The translations under genes were made by a program, and so were the position numbers. From DATLGD01 sp035540755 (lineage in GTDB: Bacteria > Actinomycetota > Actinomycetes > Mycobacteriales > SCTD01): a stretch of 20,859 bases of DNA. Numbering within the stretch: the stretch's first letter is position 1; each line of letters starts with the position of its first letter. The notes below the pieces were generated by a model, which searched no databases, was not told where the DNA came from, and saw nothing but the letters and a program-made list of their open reading frames with translations. Below, piece after piece: positions 1-7,631 of this stretch. The stretch spans positions 1 through 20,859 of the forward strand of contig DATLGD010000052.1 of NCBI GenBank assembly GCA_035540755.1, read 5' to 3'.

Positions 1-564
1 GCGCAGCGCCTGGCCGACCGCGGGCAGCTCGTCGCGCAGCACCTCGGCCAGCCGGACCTCGCTGCGACCGCTGACGTCGGTGACCGTGCGGGTGTCGCGC
101 AGCCACGTCGCGGCGGTCGCCGCCCCGGTGCTCAGGTGGCCTCCGGTGACGGCCATCTCGGCCAGCTCGGCCAGCGCCAGACCGCGCAGCTGCTCGCTGA
201 GCGCGTACAGCGCAGCCACGTCCGCAGGCCGACCGGACGGCGTCCGCGCCAGCAGCGCGACCACCGTGCGCTGAACGTCCTGGACCTCGCCGCAGGCCAC
301 CTGCGGCGGCGGCGCCTGCCCGGACACCCCCGGCGCCGCCCACTCCAGCCAGGCCGCGGGACCCGGCTGCCGGTCGACCTCCGGCTGCGTCCACAGCCAG
401 CCGTCACCGGGCTCGTCCGAGCCCCCAGCAGACACCGAGCCGACCGGCTTCACACCGACGGTCGGCGATGCATGCCCCACCCCGGCAGCGCCGATGCCCG
501 ACGGTGGCAACTCGGTCAGGAAGATGCGCACGAGCTCCTCGAAGACGCTGTCGGTCTTCGGCAT
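1..564 (-). CDS. DUF222 (13E12-type) protein, N-terminal part, cut by window edge
   Basis: The minus-strand frame opens at ATG 564 and stays open for all 188 visible codons to the window edge, so the C-terminus is missing. The start has a good ribosome site (GGGGAGG, about 5 nt away). After a variable, Pro/Gly-rich N-terminus, the region from about residue 115 is helical and Ala/Leu-rich, with AATWLRDTRTVTDVSGRSEV and RLAEVLRDELPAVGQAL. This matches the DUF222 pattern (a WLR segment, then a basic helix, then 'LA..L...LPAV..AL'). Known family members usually carry an HNH nuclease domain at the C-terminus; that part lies outside the window, so the nuclease role is inference. A perfect SOS box sits in the promoter, as I recall for several mycobacterial 13E12-repeat genes. 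The gene is divergent from hemL. Confident for DUF222, moderate for HNH. Confidence 0.82.
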   Translation of the reverse strand, partial: MPKTDSVFEELVRIFLTELPPSGIGAAGVGHASPTVGVKPVGSVSAGGSDEPGDGWLWTQPEVDRQPGPAAWLEWAAPGVSGQAPPPQVACGEVQDVQRTVVALLARTPSGRPADVAALYALSEQLRGLALAELAEMAVTGGHLSTGAATAATWLRDTRTVTDVSGRSEVRLAEVLRDELPAVGQALR

Positions 565-582
565 GGGCACCTCCCCGAGGTC

Positions 583-598
583 TCGAACGTATGTTCGA
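583..598. promoter_or_regulatory. LexA/SOS box
   Basis: TCGAACGTATGTTCGA is a perfect 16-bp palindrome of the Gram-positive SOS form CGAAC-N4-GTTCG. It lies 18 nt upstream of the DUF222 gene start and directly downstream of that gene's -10 box, so bound LexA would cover the transcription start. The match to the consensus is exact; LexA binding itself is inference. Confidence 0.88.
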
Positions 599-599
599 A

Positions 600-627
600 A
601 TCATAGCGCACATCGCCAGCTGGTCAA
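600..627 (-). promoter_or_regulatory. Sigma-70-type promoter of the DUF222 gene
   Basis: Read on the minus strand, TTGACC (627-622) and TATGAT (605-600) are separated by 16 nt, close to the TTGACA/TATAAT consensus and the clearest promoter in the window. Transcription should start near 593, inside the LexA box. Confidence 0.75.
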
Positions 628-808
628 GCGCCGATCTGGGCTTGGACGTCAGCGGCACGACATGGCCGTCGGAGGCAGCGGACACGCTCGCCCCACGTCC
701 TCTGACGACGACGGTGAGGAGCGGCCGACGCTCACGTCTCGTCGGCTCACCGGCAGGAGCGCCAAGGCGATCGGACGCCCTCGCCGCAACCCGGCAACTC
801 CGCCCCGG
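628..808. other. Intergenic region upstream of hemL
   Basis: The region separates the divergent DUF222 promoter from hemL. No credible gene, RNA or strong hairpin was found. Open frames crossing it are extensions of hemL or of antisense frames, without start signals or conserved content. Confidence 0.5.
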
Positions 809-814
809 CAGGAT
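809..814 (+). promoter_or_regulatory. Candidate -10 box for a leaderless hemL transcript
   Basis: CAGGAT lies 6 nt before the hemL GTG, the same placement as at several other starts in this window. The match to TANNNT is partial (C at position 1), and no -35 is clear. AGGA within it could instead serve as a ribosome site. Confidence 0.3.
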
Positions 815-820
815 GGCCTC

Positions 821-2167
821 GTGACCTACCCCGACGACGCCCCCGCCTCCGACGCCCTGTTCGACCGCGCGAGCGCCGTCATCCCGGGCGGCGTGAACTC
901 CCCGGTGCGCGCCTTCCGGGCGGTCGGCGGCACCCCGCGCTTCATGGGAAGCGGCCGCGGCCCCTACCTGACCGACGCCGACGGCCGCGAGTACGTCGAC
1001 CTCGTCTGCTCGTGGGGTCCGATGATCCTCGGGCACGCCCACCCGGCTGTCGTCGAGGCGCTGCAGACCGCGGCGTCCAAGGGCACCAGCTTCGGCACCC
1101 CGAGCGCCGGCGAGGTGGAGCTCGCCGAGCGGATCGTGGAGCGGGTCTGCCCGGTCGAGCAGGTGCGGCTGGTGAACTCCGGCACCGAGGCCACCATGTC
1201 CGCGATCCGGCTGGCCCGCGGCTTCACCGGCCGCAGCAAGGTGGTGAAGTTCGCCGGCTGCTACCACGGTCACGTCGACGCGCTGCTCGCCAGCGCCGGC
1301 AGCGGCATCGTCACGCTCGGGCTGCCGGACACTCCCGGCGTCACCGGCGCCACCACCGCCGACACGATCGTGCTGCCCTACAACGACCTGTCCGCGGTGC
1401 GGACGGCGTTCGAGGAGCAGGGCGACTCGATCGCCTGCGTCATCACCGAGGCCTCGGCCGCCAACATGGGCGTCGTCCCGCCGCTGAACGACTTCAACGC
1501 CGGGGTGAAGGCGCTGTGCAGCCAGCACGGGGCCCTGTTCGTCAGCGACGAGGTGATGACCGGCTTCCGCGTCTCGCGGGCCGGCTGGTTCGGGCTCGAG
1601 GGCGTCGAGGCGGACCTGTTCACCTTCGGCAAGGTGATGGGCGGCGGGCTGCCGGCCGCGGCCTTCGGCGGCCGCGCCGACGTCATGGCCAAGCTGGCGC
1701 CGGCCGGCCCGGTGTACCAGGCCGGAACCCTGTCGGGGAACCCGCTCGCCGTCGCGGCGGGCATCGCCACCCTCGACCACTGCACCGACGAGGTCTACGA
1801 GCACCTCGACGTCACCGCCCGCGCCGTCGCCGGCCTGGTGTCGACGGCGCTCGACGCCGAGGGCGTGGCGCACCGGGTGAACACCGCCGGGTCGCTGTTC
1901 AGCGTCTTCTTCGCCGACCACGCCGTCGTCGACTACGCCACCGCCACCCGGCAGAACGTGCTGCAGTTCCAGGCGTTCTTCCACGAGATGCTGCGCCGCG
2001 GCGTCTACCTGCCGCCGTCGGCCTACGAGGCCTGGTTCGTCAGCGCCGCCCACGACGACGAGGCGCTCGGCCGCATCGCCGAGGCGGTGCCGCACGCGGC
2101 GCGGGCCGCGGCGGCGGTGCGCACGCCCGAGGTCGAGGCGCCGCCGGCCGCGCAGGACCGGGCCTGA
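821..2167 (+). CDS. hemL: Glutamate-1-semialdehyde 2,1-aminomutase
   Basis: A 448-aa PLP enzyme of aminotransferase class III that converts glutamate-1-semialdehyde to 5-aminolevulinate, the last step of the C5 route to haem. Visible motifs are IPGGVNSPVRAF near the N-terminus (about residues 20-31), NSGTEA (PLP phosphate region), CYHGH, SDEVMTGFR and TFGKVMGGGLP with the PLP lysine at K271. The length fits the family (about 430-450 aa). GTG 821 gives a start shortly before the conserved FDRASAVIPGG segment; upstream in-frame starts would add a non-conserved tail. The gene is followed 18 nt later by a phosphatase gene and then the cytochrome c assembly genes, so the neighbourhood is about haem supply and use. 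Identification is firm. Confidence 0.96.
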   Translation: MTYPDDAPASDALFDRASAVIPGGVNSPVRAFRAVGGTPRFMGSGRGPYLTDADGREYVDLVCSWGPMILGHAHPAVVEALQTAASKGTSFGTPSAGEVELAERIVERVCPVEQVRLVNSGTEATMSAIRLARGFTGRSKVVKFAGCYHGHVDALLASAGSGIVTLGLPDTPGVTGATTADTIVLPYNDLSAVRTAFEEQGDSIACVITEASAANMGVVPPLNDFNAGVKALCSQHGALFVSDEVMTGFRVSRAGWFGLEGVEADLFTFGKVMGGGLPAAAFGGRADVMAKLAPAGPVYQAGTLSGNPLAVAAGIATLDHCTDEVYEHLDVTARAVAGLVSTALDAEGVAHRVNTAGSLFSVFFADHAVVDYATATRQNVLQFQAFFHEMLRRGVYLPPSAYEAWFVSAAHDDEALGRIAEAVPHAARAAAAVRTPEVEAPPAAQDRA

Positions 2168-2185
2168 GCGGGGTAGGGGGCGGTC

Positions 2186-2845
2186 ATGACGCGGACGGGC
2201 TCACGCACCGGCTCCCGGACCACGGTCCACTTCCTGCGCCACGGCGAGGTGCACAACCCGACGATGGTGCTCTACGGCCGCCTGCCCGGCTTCCGGCTCT
2301 CGGAGGACGGCCGGCAGATGGCCCGCGACGCCGCCGACGCGCTCAAGGACCGCGACGTCGTGCACCTGGTGTCCTCGCCGCTGCAGCGCGCGCAGGAGAC
2401 GATGGAGCCGACGGCGGCGCAGTTCGGGCTCCCGGTGACCGTCGATGAGCGCATCATCGAGAGCGAGAACGTCTTCGAGGGCATGACGGTCGGCGTCGGC
2501 GACGGCGCGCTGCGCGAGCCGGCGATGTGGAAGCACCTGCGCAACCCGTTCGTGCCGAGCTGGGGCGAGCCGTACGCCGTCATCGCGGCCCGGATGTGGG
2601 CCGCTGCCGAGGCAGCCCGCGACGCCGCGCGGGGTCACGAGGCGGTCTGTGTGAGCCACCAGCTGCCGATCTGGACGCTGCGCCGGTTCGCCGAGGGTCG
2701 GGCGCTCTGGCACCGCCCCGACCGGCGGCAGTGCGGCCTCGCCTCGCTGACCAGCCTGTCCTGGGACGACGACGACCGGCTGCTCACCGTCACCTACAGC
2801 GAGCCGGCCGGCGCGGCCGCCCGCCGCCCCGGCGCCGGCGCGTAG
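2186..2845 (+). CDS. Histidine phosphatase family protein (phosphoglycerate mutase-like)
   Basis: A 219-aa protein with the family signature LRHGE (catalytic H19) and a second histidine in VSHQLPIW, plus the SSPLQRAQET segment around the conserved arginine. It belongs to histidine phosphatase branch 1, whose members hydrolyse or transfer phosphate on sugars, nucleotides or proteins. The substrate cannot be read from sequence, and the label 'phosphoglycerate mutase' would be over-specific. ATG 2186 follows a GGGGG-type ribosome site, 18 nt after hemL, so it is probably cotranscribed with it. An orthologue occupies the same position between hemL and the cytochrome c genes in mycobacteria (from memory). 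A strong palindrome follows the stop. Confidence 0.88.
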   Translation: MTRTGSRTGSRTTVHFLRHGEVHNPTMVLYGRLPGFRLSEDGRQMARDAADALKDRDVVHLVSSPLQRAQETMEPTAAQFGLPVTVDERIIESENVFEGMTVGVGDGALREPAMWKHLRNPFVPSWGEPYAVIAARMWAAAEAARDAARGHEAVCVSHQLPIWTLRRFAEGRALWHRPDRRQCGLASLTSLSWDDDDRLLTVTYSEPAGAAARRPGAGA

Positions 2846-2869
2846 CACCCCCTCCCGACACCCGCGCCC

Positions 2870-2905
2870 CCGAAATCAACAGCACCCTGGTGCTGTTGAT
2901 TTCGG
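2870..2905. terminator. Palindrome / candidate terminator after the phosphatase gene (copy 1 of a repeated element)
   Basis: A 17-bp perfect inverted repeat (arms 2870-2886 and 2889-2905, 2-nt centre), with further GC-rich pairing outside it past a one-base bulge. There is no T-run, which is common for actinobacterial terminators. The core GAAATCAACAGCACC and its complement recur with one compensated change at 11109-11140. Confidence 0.7.
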
Positions 2906-2980
2906 CGGGGGCGCGGAGTTCCCGGCGGGGGAGCCGGGTTCGTCACACCCAGGACGGCAGCGGCCCGCGCCGACGTGACC

Positions 2981-2986
2981 GATACT
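2981..2986 (+). promoter_or_regulatory. Candidate -10 box for a leaderless resA transcript
   Basis: GATACT ends 7 nt before GTG 2994, and there is no Shine-Dalgarno sequence at this start. Placement fits transcription starting at the GTG itself. No convincing -35 was seen. Confidence 0.45.
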
Positions 2987-2993
2987 GGACGCC

Positions 2994-3581
2994 GTGAGCC
3001 GACCCCGCCCCGCGCCGCTCGTCGCCGCCGGGCTCGCGCTGGCGCTGGCGCTGGCCGGCTGCTCGGGCGACGCGGCCACTGCGGGCGACCCGACCACGCC
3101 CCAGCTCAAGACGATCGAGGCCGGCGACGACGGCCTGATCGCCCCCGCCGAGCGCGAGCCGGTGCCGGCGCTGTCCGGCCCGACGCTCGAGGGGGAGCAG
3201 CTCGACGTGGCGGACCTGCGCGGCTCCGTCGTCGTCCTCAACTTCTGGGCGTCCTGGTGCGCCCCGTGCGTCGCCGAGGCGAAGAACCTCGTCACCGTCT
3301 CCGAGCGGACGGCCGACGACGGCGTCGTGTTCGTCGGCGTCAACATCCGTGACGACACGGCCGCGGCGCGTGCCTTCGAGCGCCGGCACGAGGTGCCCTA
3401 CGCCTCGATCGAGGACCAGCCGGGCGCGCTGCTCACCCGCTTCCGCCGGCTGGTGCCGCAGACGCCCCCGACGACGCTGCTGGTCGACCGCGACGGGCGG
3501 ATCGCGGCCCGCTTCATCGGCGGTCTCACCGAGGCCGAGCTGCTCGCGCCGGTGCAGGCGCTCGCGGCGGAAGAGGCCTGA
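2994..3581 (+). CDS. resA: ResA/TlpA-like thioredoxin lipoprotein for cytochrome c maturation
   Basis: A 195-aa lipoprotein. A hydrophobic N-terminal signal ends in the lipobox LAGC (C23), placing the protein on the outer face of the membrane. The thioredoxin-fold domain carries WCAPC (C89 and C92) and the cis-proline region QTPPTTLLVD. ResA-type proteins reduce the apocytochrome c CXXCH cysteines before haem attachment, taking electrons from CcdA. The next genes encode CcdA, ResB and CcsB, which supports this role over a general oxidoreductase. GTG 2994 gives a proper signal peptide and is preceded by a -10 box rather than a ribosome site. The general family is certain; the exact ResA role is strong inference from context. 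Confidence 0.92.
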   Translation: MSRPRPAPLVAAGLALALALAGCSGDAATAGDPTTPQLKTIEAGDDGLIAPAEREPVPALSGPTLEGEQLDVADLRGSVVVLNFWASWCAPCVAEAKNLVTVSERTADDGVVFVGVNIRDDTAAARAFERRHEVPYASIEDQPGALLTRFRRLVPQTPPTTLLVDRDGRIAARFIGGLTEAELLAPVQALAAEEA

Positions 3582-3608
3582 CATGACGGTCAGCGGGCGG
3601 GGAGCGGC

Positions 3609-4511
3609 ATGAGCATCGCCGACGCCTTCGTCGAGGCGGTCACCGACGGCCCGCTGCTGCTGGCGCTCCCGGTGGCCGCGGCCGCCGGGCTCGTGTCGTT
3701 CCTGTCCCCGTGCGTGCTGCCGCTCGTGCCCGGCTACCTGTCCTACGTCACGGGGCTGTCGGGTGCCGAGCTCGGCGACGACCGTCCCCGCGGGGGCGCG
3801 GCCGCACCGGCCCCGCTCGCAGAGGCGACGACGGCGTCCACCGGCGCCGCCCCGGCCGCGGTGCCTCCCGCCCCGACGACGGCTGCGGCGAGCGGGTCCG
3901 GCGCCGGCGACACCGCATCCGCGCCGGCGGTGCGGCGCGGCCGCGTGCTCGCCGGCAGCCTGCTGTTCGTCGCCGGGTTCAGCGCCGTCTTCATCACCTC
4001 CGGCGCCTTCTTCGGCTACCTCGGCAGCGAGCTGTTCGCCTACCGCGCGGTGCTCGAGCGGGTGCTGGGCGTGCTGGTCATCGTGCTCGGCCTGGTCTTC
4101 CTCGGGCTGCTCCCGGGCCTGCAGCGGACGGTGAAGCTCCCGTGGCTGCCCAGCCCGGGCCTGGCCGGGGCGCCGCTGCTCGGCGTGCTGTTCGGCGTCG
4201 GCTGGACGCCGTGCCTCGGCCCCACCCTGGCCGCCGTGCAGACGCTCGCCTACACCCAGGCCAGCGCCGGCCGGGGGGCGATCCTGACCGCCGCCTACTG
4301 CGTCGGGCTCGGCATCCCGTTCGTGCTCACCGGCCTGGCGTTCCGGCGCGCGCTCGGCGCCTTCGCCGTGGTCCGCCGGCACTACACGCTGGTCATGCGC
4401 ATCGGCGGCGGGCTGCTCGTCGTCGTCGGCCTGCTGCTGCTGTCCGGGCTGTGGGAGGTCGCGATGGCCGAGGTCCGCGGCTGGATCTCCGGCTTCGAGA
4501 CGGCGGTCTGA
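3609..4511 (+). CDS. ccdA: Cytochrome c biogenesis protein CcdA (DsbD-like transmembrane)
   Basis: A 300-aa polytopic membrane protein of the CcdA/DsbD family, which carries reducing equivalents from cytoplasmic thioredoxin across the membrane to ResA. The two redox cysteines are in SPCVLPLVPGYLSY (C35) and GWTPCLGPTL (C202). Hydrophobic segments lie at about 17-37, 113-135, 145-170, 185-210, 220-245 and 262-285. Residues about 57-107 are a low-complexity Ala/Pro/Thr/Gly insertion that separates the first helix from the rest; many CcdA proteins have a short loop here. ATG 3609 has a GGGGAG ribosome site. A nine-codon ORF (3583-3612) ends in the ATGA that overlaps this start and might couple translation. 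The stop abuts the resB start directly. Confidence 0.94.
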   Translation: MSIADAFVEAVTDGPLLLALPVAAAAGLVSFLSPCVLPLVPGYLSYVTGLSGAELGDDRPRGGAAAPAPLAEATTASTGAAPAAVPPAPTTAAASGSGAGDTASAPAVRRGRVLAGSLLFVAGFSAVFITSGAFFGYLGSELFAYRAVLERVLGVLVIVLGLVFLGLLPGLQRTVKLPWLPSPGLAGAPLLGVLFGVGWTPCLGPTLAAVQTLAYTQASAGRGAILTAAYCVGLGIPFVLTGLAFRRALGAFAVVRRHYTLVMRIGGGLLVVVGLLLLSGLWEVAMAEVRGWISGFETAV

Positions 4512-6170
4512 GTGACCCTCACCGCCGAGCCGGCGCTGTCCACCGCGCCGGACCCGGACCGCCCGACCCCGGTCGGCCAGCGCCTCGCCCCGCTGCGGCG
4601 GGCCTGGCGTCAGCTGACCAGCATGCGCACCGCCCTGCTGCTGCTGTTCCTGCTGGCGCTGGCCGCCGTCCCGGGCGCGTTCCTGCCGCAGCGCGGCCTC
4701 AGCCCGGTGCGCGTGCAGGAGTACTACGCCGAGCACCCGACGCTGGCCCCGGTGCTCGACCGGCTGTCGCTGTTCGACGTCTACGCCGCGCCGTGGTTCG
4801 CCGCCGTCTACCTGCTGCTGTTCGTCTCGCTGGTCGGCTGCCTGGTGCCCCGCATCCGGCTGCACGCCCGTGCGCTGCGGACGCCGCCGCCCCCGGCACC
4901 GGCGAACCTCACCCGCCTCGCGGCCTCCGACCGCTGGACCACCGACGCCGATCCCGCCGCCGCTCTCGCCGCCGCCCGGCGGGTGCTGCGCGGCTGGCGG
5001 CGCACCGAGCGGGCGCCGTCGAACGGGGCGGGCGCGGCGCTGTCGGCCGAGAAGGGCTACCTGCGCGAGACCGGCAACCTGCTGTTCCACCTGTCCCTGG
5101 TCGCGCTGCTCGTCGGGCTCGCCCTGGGCGGGCTGTTCGGCTTCCACGGCTCGGCGCTGGTCATCGAGGGCCGGGGGTTCTCGAGCACCGTCGCGCTCTA
5201 CGACGACTTCACCCCCGGCCGCCGGTTCGCTCCCGAGGACCTCGTGCCGTTCGGCTTCACCCTCGAGGAGTTCCGGGCCACCTACGACGACGACGGCCGC
5301 GCGCTCGACTTCGCCGCCGACGTCGACTGGACACCGGACGCCGGCGATCCCGACGCCGCCCGCGCGACCTACGAGCTCAAGGTCAACCATCCGCTGACGA
5401 TCGACGAGGCCCGGCTGTACCTCATCGGCCACGGCTACGCCCCGCACCTGCGCCTGGTCGACGCCGCCGGCGAGGTCGCGTTCGACCAGCCGGTGCCGTG
5501 CCTGCCGCAGGACGTGAACTTCCTGTCGACCTGCGTGGTGAAGGTCCCGGACGCGACCGGGGAGCAGTACGCCTTCGAGGGCGTCTTCACGCCGTCGACG
5601 GTGCAGGACCCGGACACCGGCCGCGTCACGTCGGTGCACCCGCAGCCGGACATCCCCGGCCTCACCCTCGTCGGCTGGACCGGCGACCTCGGCCTCGGCT
5701 CGGGCGACGCGCAGTCGGTCTACCGGCTGGAGAACCGCAGCCGGCTCGAGCCGGTCGACGAGGGCGATCCGCGCCTGATCGAGCCCGGCGGCTCCTGGGA
5801 GCTGCCCGACGGCGCGGTGCTCACCTGGGTCGACACGCCCGAGTGGGTCACCGTCCAGGTCACGCAGGACCCGGGCAAGCGCGTGGCGCTGATCGCCTCC
5901 GTCGGCATGGTGCTCGGCCTGATGCTGTCGCTGTTCGTGCGCCGACGACGGGTGTGGGTGCGGCTCGTCCCGGCGCCGGACCCCGCCGGGCCCGACGGCT
6001 CCGGCGGACGTACCGTGGTGGAGGTCGGCGGCCTCGGCCGCACCGGTGCGGACAGCTTCGCCGCGGAGTTCGCCGGCCTCGTCGAGCGCCTGCGCGAGGA
6101 CGTGCCGCCGCGCGAGCCCTCCGAGCCCCGCCCCACCCCCGCCCCGGCCAGAACAGGAGCACGACCGTGA
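4512..6170 (+). CDS. resB: Cytochrome c biogenesis protein ResB (Ccs1)
   Basis: A 552-aa ResB/Ccs1 protein, which with CcsB forms the System II haem export and cytochrome c synthase complex. It has the expected layout: two N-terminal membrane helices (about 40-57 and 93-113), a third at about 192-215, a large outer domain (about 220-455) and a last helix at about 458-476 followed by RRRR. The conserved start of the family is visible as LTSMRTALLLLFLLALAAVPG and the stretch LVGCLVPR. GTG 4512 is adjacent to the ccdA stop, so translation is probably coupled. The tail after 480 is Pro/Arg-rich and poorly conserved. The stop overlaps the next start by 4 nt. Confidence 0.93.
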   Translation: MTLTAEPALSTAPDPDRPTPVGQRLAPLRRAWRQLTSMRTALLLLFLLALAAVPGAFLPQRGLSPVRVQEYYAEHPTLAPVLDRLSLFDVYAAPWFAAVYLLLFVSLVGCLVPRIRLHARALRTPPPPAPANLTRLAASDRWTTDADPAAALAAARRVLRGWRRTERAPSNGAGAALSAEKGYLRETGNLLFHLSLVALLVGLALGGLFGFHGSALVIEGRGFSSTVALYDDFTPGRRFAPEDLVPFGFTLEEFRATYDDDGRALDFAADVDWTPDAGDPDAARATYELKVNHPLTIDEARLYLIGHGYAPHLRLVDAAGEVAFDQPVPCLPQDVNFLSTCVVKVPDATGEQYAFEGVFTPSTVQDPDTGRVTSVHPQPDIPGLTLVGWTGDLGLGSGDAQSVYRLENRSRLEPVDEGDPRLIEPGGSWELPDGAVLTWVDTPEWVTVQVTQDPGKRVALIASVGMVLGLMLSLFVRRRRVWVRLVPAPDPAGPDGSGGRTVVEVGGLGRTGADSFAAEFAGLVERLREDVPPREPSEPRPTPAPARTGARP

Positions 6171-7180
6171 CCGACGAGGCGCTGGGCCTGCTGTCGGACC
6201 GCAGCGTCGCCGCTGCGGTCCTGCTCTACACGCTGGCCATGCTGGCGCTCGCCGGCGAGCAGGCCGCCCGGTCCTCCGCCCGGACGAGCACCCGCAAGGA
6301 GGCCGCCGAGGCGGCCCGCCGGGCGACCGCCGAGCGCACCCGGATGATGGCCACCGCCGGCGGGCCGGCCGCGCCGCCTCCGCCGCCGCCCGCCGCGGCC
6401 AGCGCGGTCGCGCAGGTCCGCAGCCGGGCCGGCTGGATCGGCATGGCCCTCACCCTGCTCGGGCTCGTGCTGCACACGGTGTCGGTGGTCACCCGCGGCC
6501 TGGCCGTCGACCGGGTGCCGTGGGGGAACATGTACGAGTTCTCCTCGGCCGCCGCGCTGTCGGCCGTGGCGATCTTCGTGGTGCTCGTGGCCCGTCGCAG
6601 CGTCGACCGCGGTCTGGGCGCCTTCCTCCTGCTGCCGGTCGTGCTCACGCTCGGGCTGGCCAGCACGGTGCTCTACACCCCGGCCGGCCCGCTCGTGCCG
6701 GCGCTGAACTCCTACTGGATCAAGATCCACGTCGCGGCTGCGGTGATCTGCACCGGCGCCTTCCTGCTGTCCGGTGTCGTCGCCGGGCTGTACCTGCTGC
6801 GCGATCGCTTCGACACCCGCACTGCGGCCGGTGAGCCGGTCCGCTTCCCGCTGAGCCTCGGTGCGTCGCTGCCGCCCGCCCGCTCGCTCGACCGCGCCGC
6901 CTACGCCGTGATCGCCTTCGCCTTCCCGCTGTGGACCTTCGCGATCATCGCCGGTGCCATCTGGGCCGAGGCGGCCTGGGGCCGGTACTGGGGCTGGGAC
7001 CCCAAGGAGACCTGGTCGTTCATCACCTGGGTGCTCTACGCCGGCTACCTGCACGCCCGGGCCACGGCGGGGTGGAAGGGCCGCAAGGCGGCGTGGGTCG
7101 CCGTCGCCGCCGCGGTCGCCCTGACCATCAACTACTACGTGGTGAACATCTTCGTGGTGGGCCTGCACTCCTACGCCTGA
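6167..7180 (+). CDS. ccsB: Cytochrome c biogenesis protein CcsB/ResC (CcsA family)
   Basis: A 337-aa haem-handling membrane protein, partner of ResB in System II. The signature tryptophan-rich WWD loop is WGRYWGWDPKETW at residues 271-283, followed by SFITWVLYAGYLHAR; candidate haem-ligand histidines are in LVLHTVSV, KIHVAAAV and YLHAR. An N-terminal helix (about 14-31) is joined to the core by a charged, Pro-rich cytoplasmic linker (about 32-80, including six prolines in a row). GTG 6167 overlaps the resB stop (GTGA) and has AGGAG 7 nt upstream, so it is the last gene of a tightly coupled set. Much longer open frames through this region only reflect the GC content. Confidence 0.95.
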   Translation: MTDEALGLLSDRSVAAAVLLYTLAMLALAGEQAARSSARTSTRKEAAEAARRATAERTRMMATAGGPAAPPPPPPAAASAVAQVRSRAGWIGMALTLLGLVLHTVSVVTRGLAVDRVPWGNMYEFSSAAALSAVAIFVVLVARRSVDRGLGAFLLLPVVLTLGLASTVLYTPAGPLVPALNSYWIKIHVAAAVICTGAFLLSGVVAGLYLLRDRFDTRTAAGEPVRFPLSLGASLPPARSLDRAAYAVIAFAFPLWTFAIIAGAIWAEAAWGRYWGWDPKETWSFITWVLYAGYLHARATAGWKGRKAAWVAVAAAVALTINYYVVNIFVVGLHSYA

Positions 7181-7185
7181 GCCTC

Positions 7186-7206
7186 GTCCCGGGGCTCCGC
7201 CGGGAC
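7186..7206. terminator. Bidirectional terminator candidate between convergent genes
   Basis: GTCCCGG (7186-7192) pairs with CCGGGAC (7200-7206) around a 7-nt loop. It lies in the 46-bp gap between the stop of ccsB and the stop of the oppositely oriented PLDc_N gene. There is no T-tract. Confidence 0.5.
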
Positions 7207-7226
7207 CAGGGCGCCGGCCGTCGGCG

Positions 7227-7568
7227 TCAGGCCGAGCGGTCGTCCCCGTCGCGCCGGCGGCGCTCGGCCTGGCGGCGCTGCTCCTCGGCCCGCCGGCGCA
7301 GCTCGCGCAGGAACGCCTCGTCGTCGTCGGGCGCCTTGGCCGGCGGGGCGGGCGGGACCGCGCGGCCCCCTGCGGTGCCGGTACCCGGCGCGGGGCGGCC
7401 CGCGACGAACCACGCGACCGCGCCGACGACGGGGGCGAGGACCACCACGAACCAGAGCGGCTTGGGCAGCGCGCGCACGTCGGACGGGCGGGTGCTCGCG
7501 ATCTCGAGCATGGCGTAGGCCATGAGCAGCAGGCTCACCAGCGTGAGCAGGATCCCGAGAGCGAACAC
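7227..7568 (-). CDS. Small PLDc_N-domain membrane protein (paralogue 1)
   Basis: A 113-aa protein with two hydrophobic helices (about 2-24 and 37-58) and the PLDc_N hallmark: a polar turn ALPKPLW followed by APVVGAVAWFVAGRP. PLDc_N is the two-helix module found at the N-terminus of cardiolipin synthases; stand-alone copies like this lack any catalytic HKD motif. The C-terminal half is a Pro/Ala linker then a charged, probably coiled helix (DDDEAFLRELRRRAEEQRRQ). It shares this plan and much sequence with its neighbour at 7627-8052. Start GTG 7568 lies 6 nt after a TAACCT -10 box, so it is probably leaderless. The function is not known; a membrane-anchored scaffold is a guess. Confidence 0.85.
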   Translation of the reverse strand: MFALGILLTLVSLLLMAYAMLEIASTRPSDVRALPKPLWFVVVLAPVVGAVAWFVAGRPAPGTGTAGGRAVPPAPPAKAPDDDEAFLRELRRRAEEQRRQAERRRRDGDDRSA

Positions 7569-7574
7569 CCCTCC

Positions 7575-7580
7575 AGGTTA
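7575..7580 (-). promoter_or_regulatory. Candidate -10 box for a leaderless PLDc_N transcript
   Basis: TAACCT (minus strand 7580-7575) is followed by GGAGGG and then the GTG start. The 6-nt spacing fits transcription from the start codon. GGAGG is too close (1 nt) to work normally as a ribosome site. Confidence 0.5.
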
Positions 7581-7601
7581 GTGCGCGAACGGCCGGGCCA
7601 C

Positions 7602-7631
7602 CCGTCGAGCGTCAGGCCGTCGAGCGTCAGG
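7602..7631. repeat. Tandem 15-bp direct repeat at the 3' end of a PLDc_N gene
   Basis: CCGTCGAGCGTCAGG occurs twice in direct succession (7602-7616 and 7617-7631). The second copy contains the stop codon of the upstream paralogue (minus strand) and the first repeats that stop. It looks like a recent slip duplication. Confidence 0.9.

Noticed and set aside
404..2095. Long minus-strand open frame (563 codons) opposite hemL
   Set aside because: Antisense frame of a clear gene in high-GC DNA; Arg/Gly/Val-rich translation with no domain and no start signal.
3583..3612. Nine-codon ORF overlapping the ccdA start
   Set aside because: ATG without its own clear ribosome site and too short to judge; may only couple translation, so not listed as a gene.
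2943..5639. Minus-strand open frame of 898 codons opposite resA, ccdA and resB
   Set aside because: Same cause: its translation is Gln/Arg/Gly-rich noise lying opposite three firmly identified genes.
3710..6166. Plus-strand open frame running into ccsB, suggesting a giant fusion protein
   Set aside because: The upstream part is an out-of-frame Arg/Pro-rich reading of ccdA and resB; ccsB has its own GTG with AGGAG at 6155-6159.
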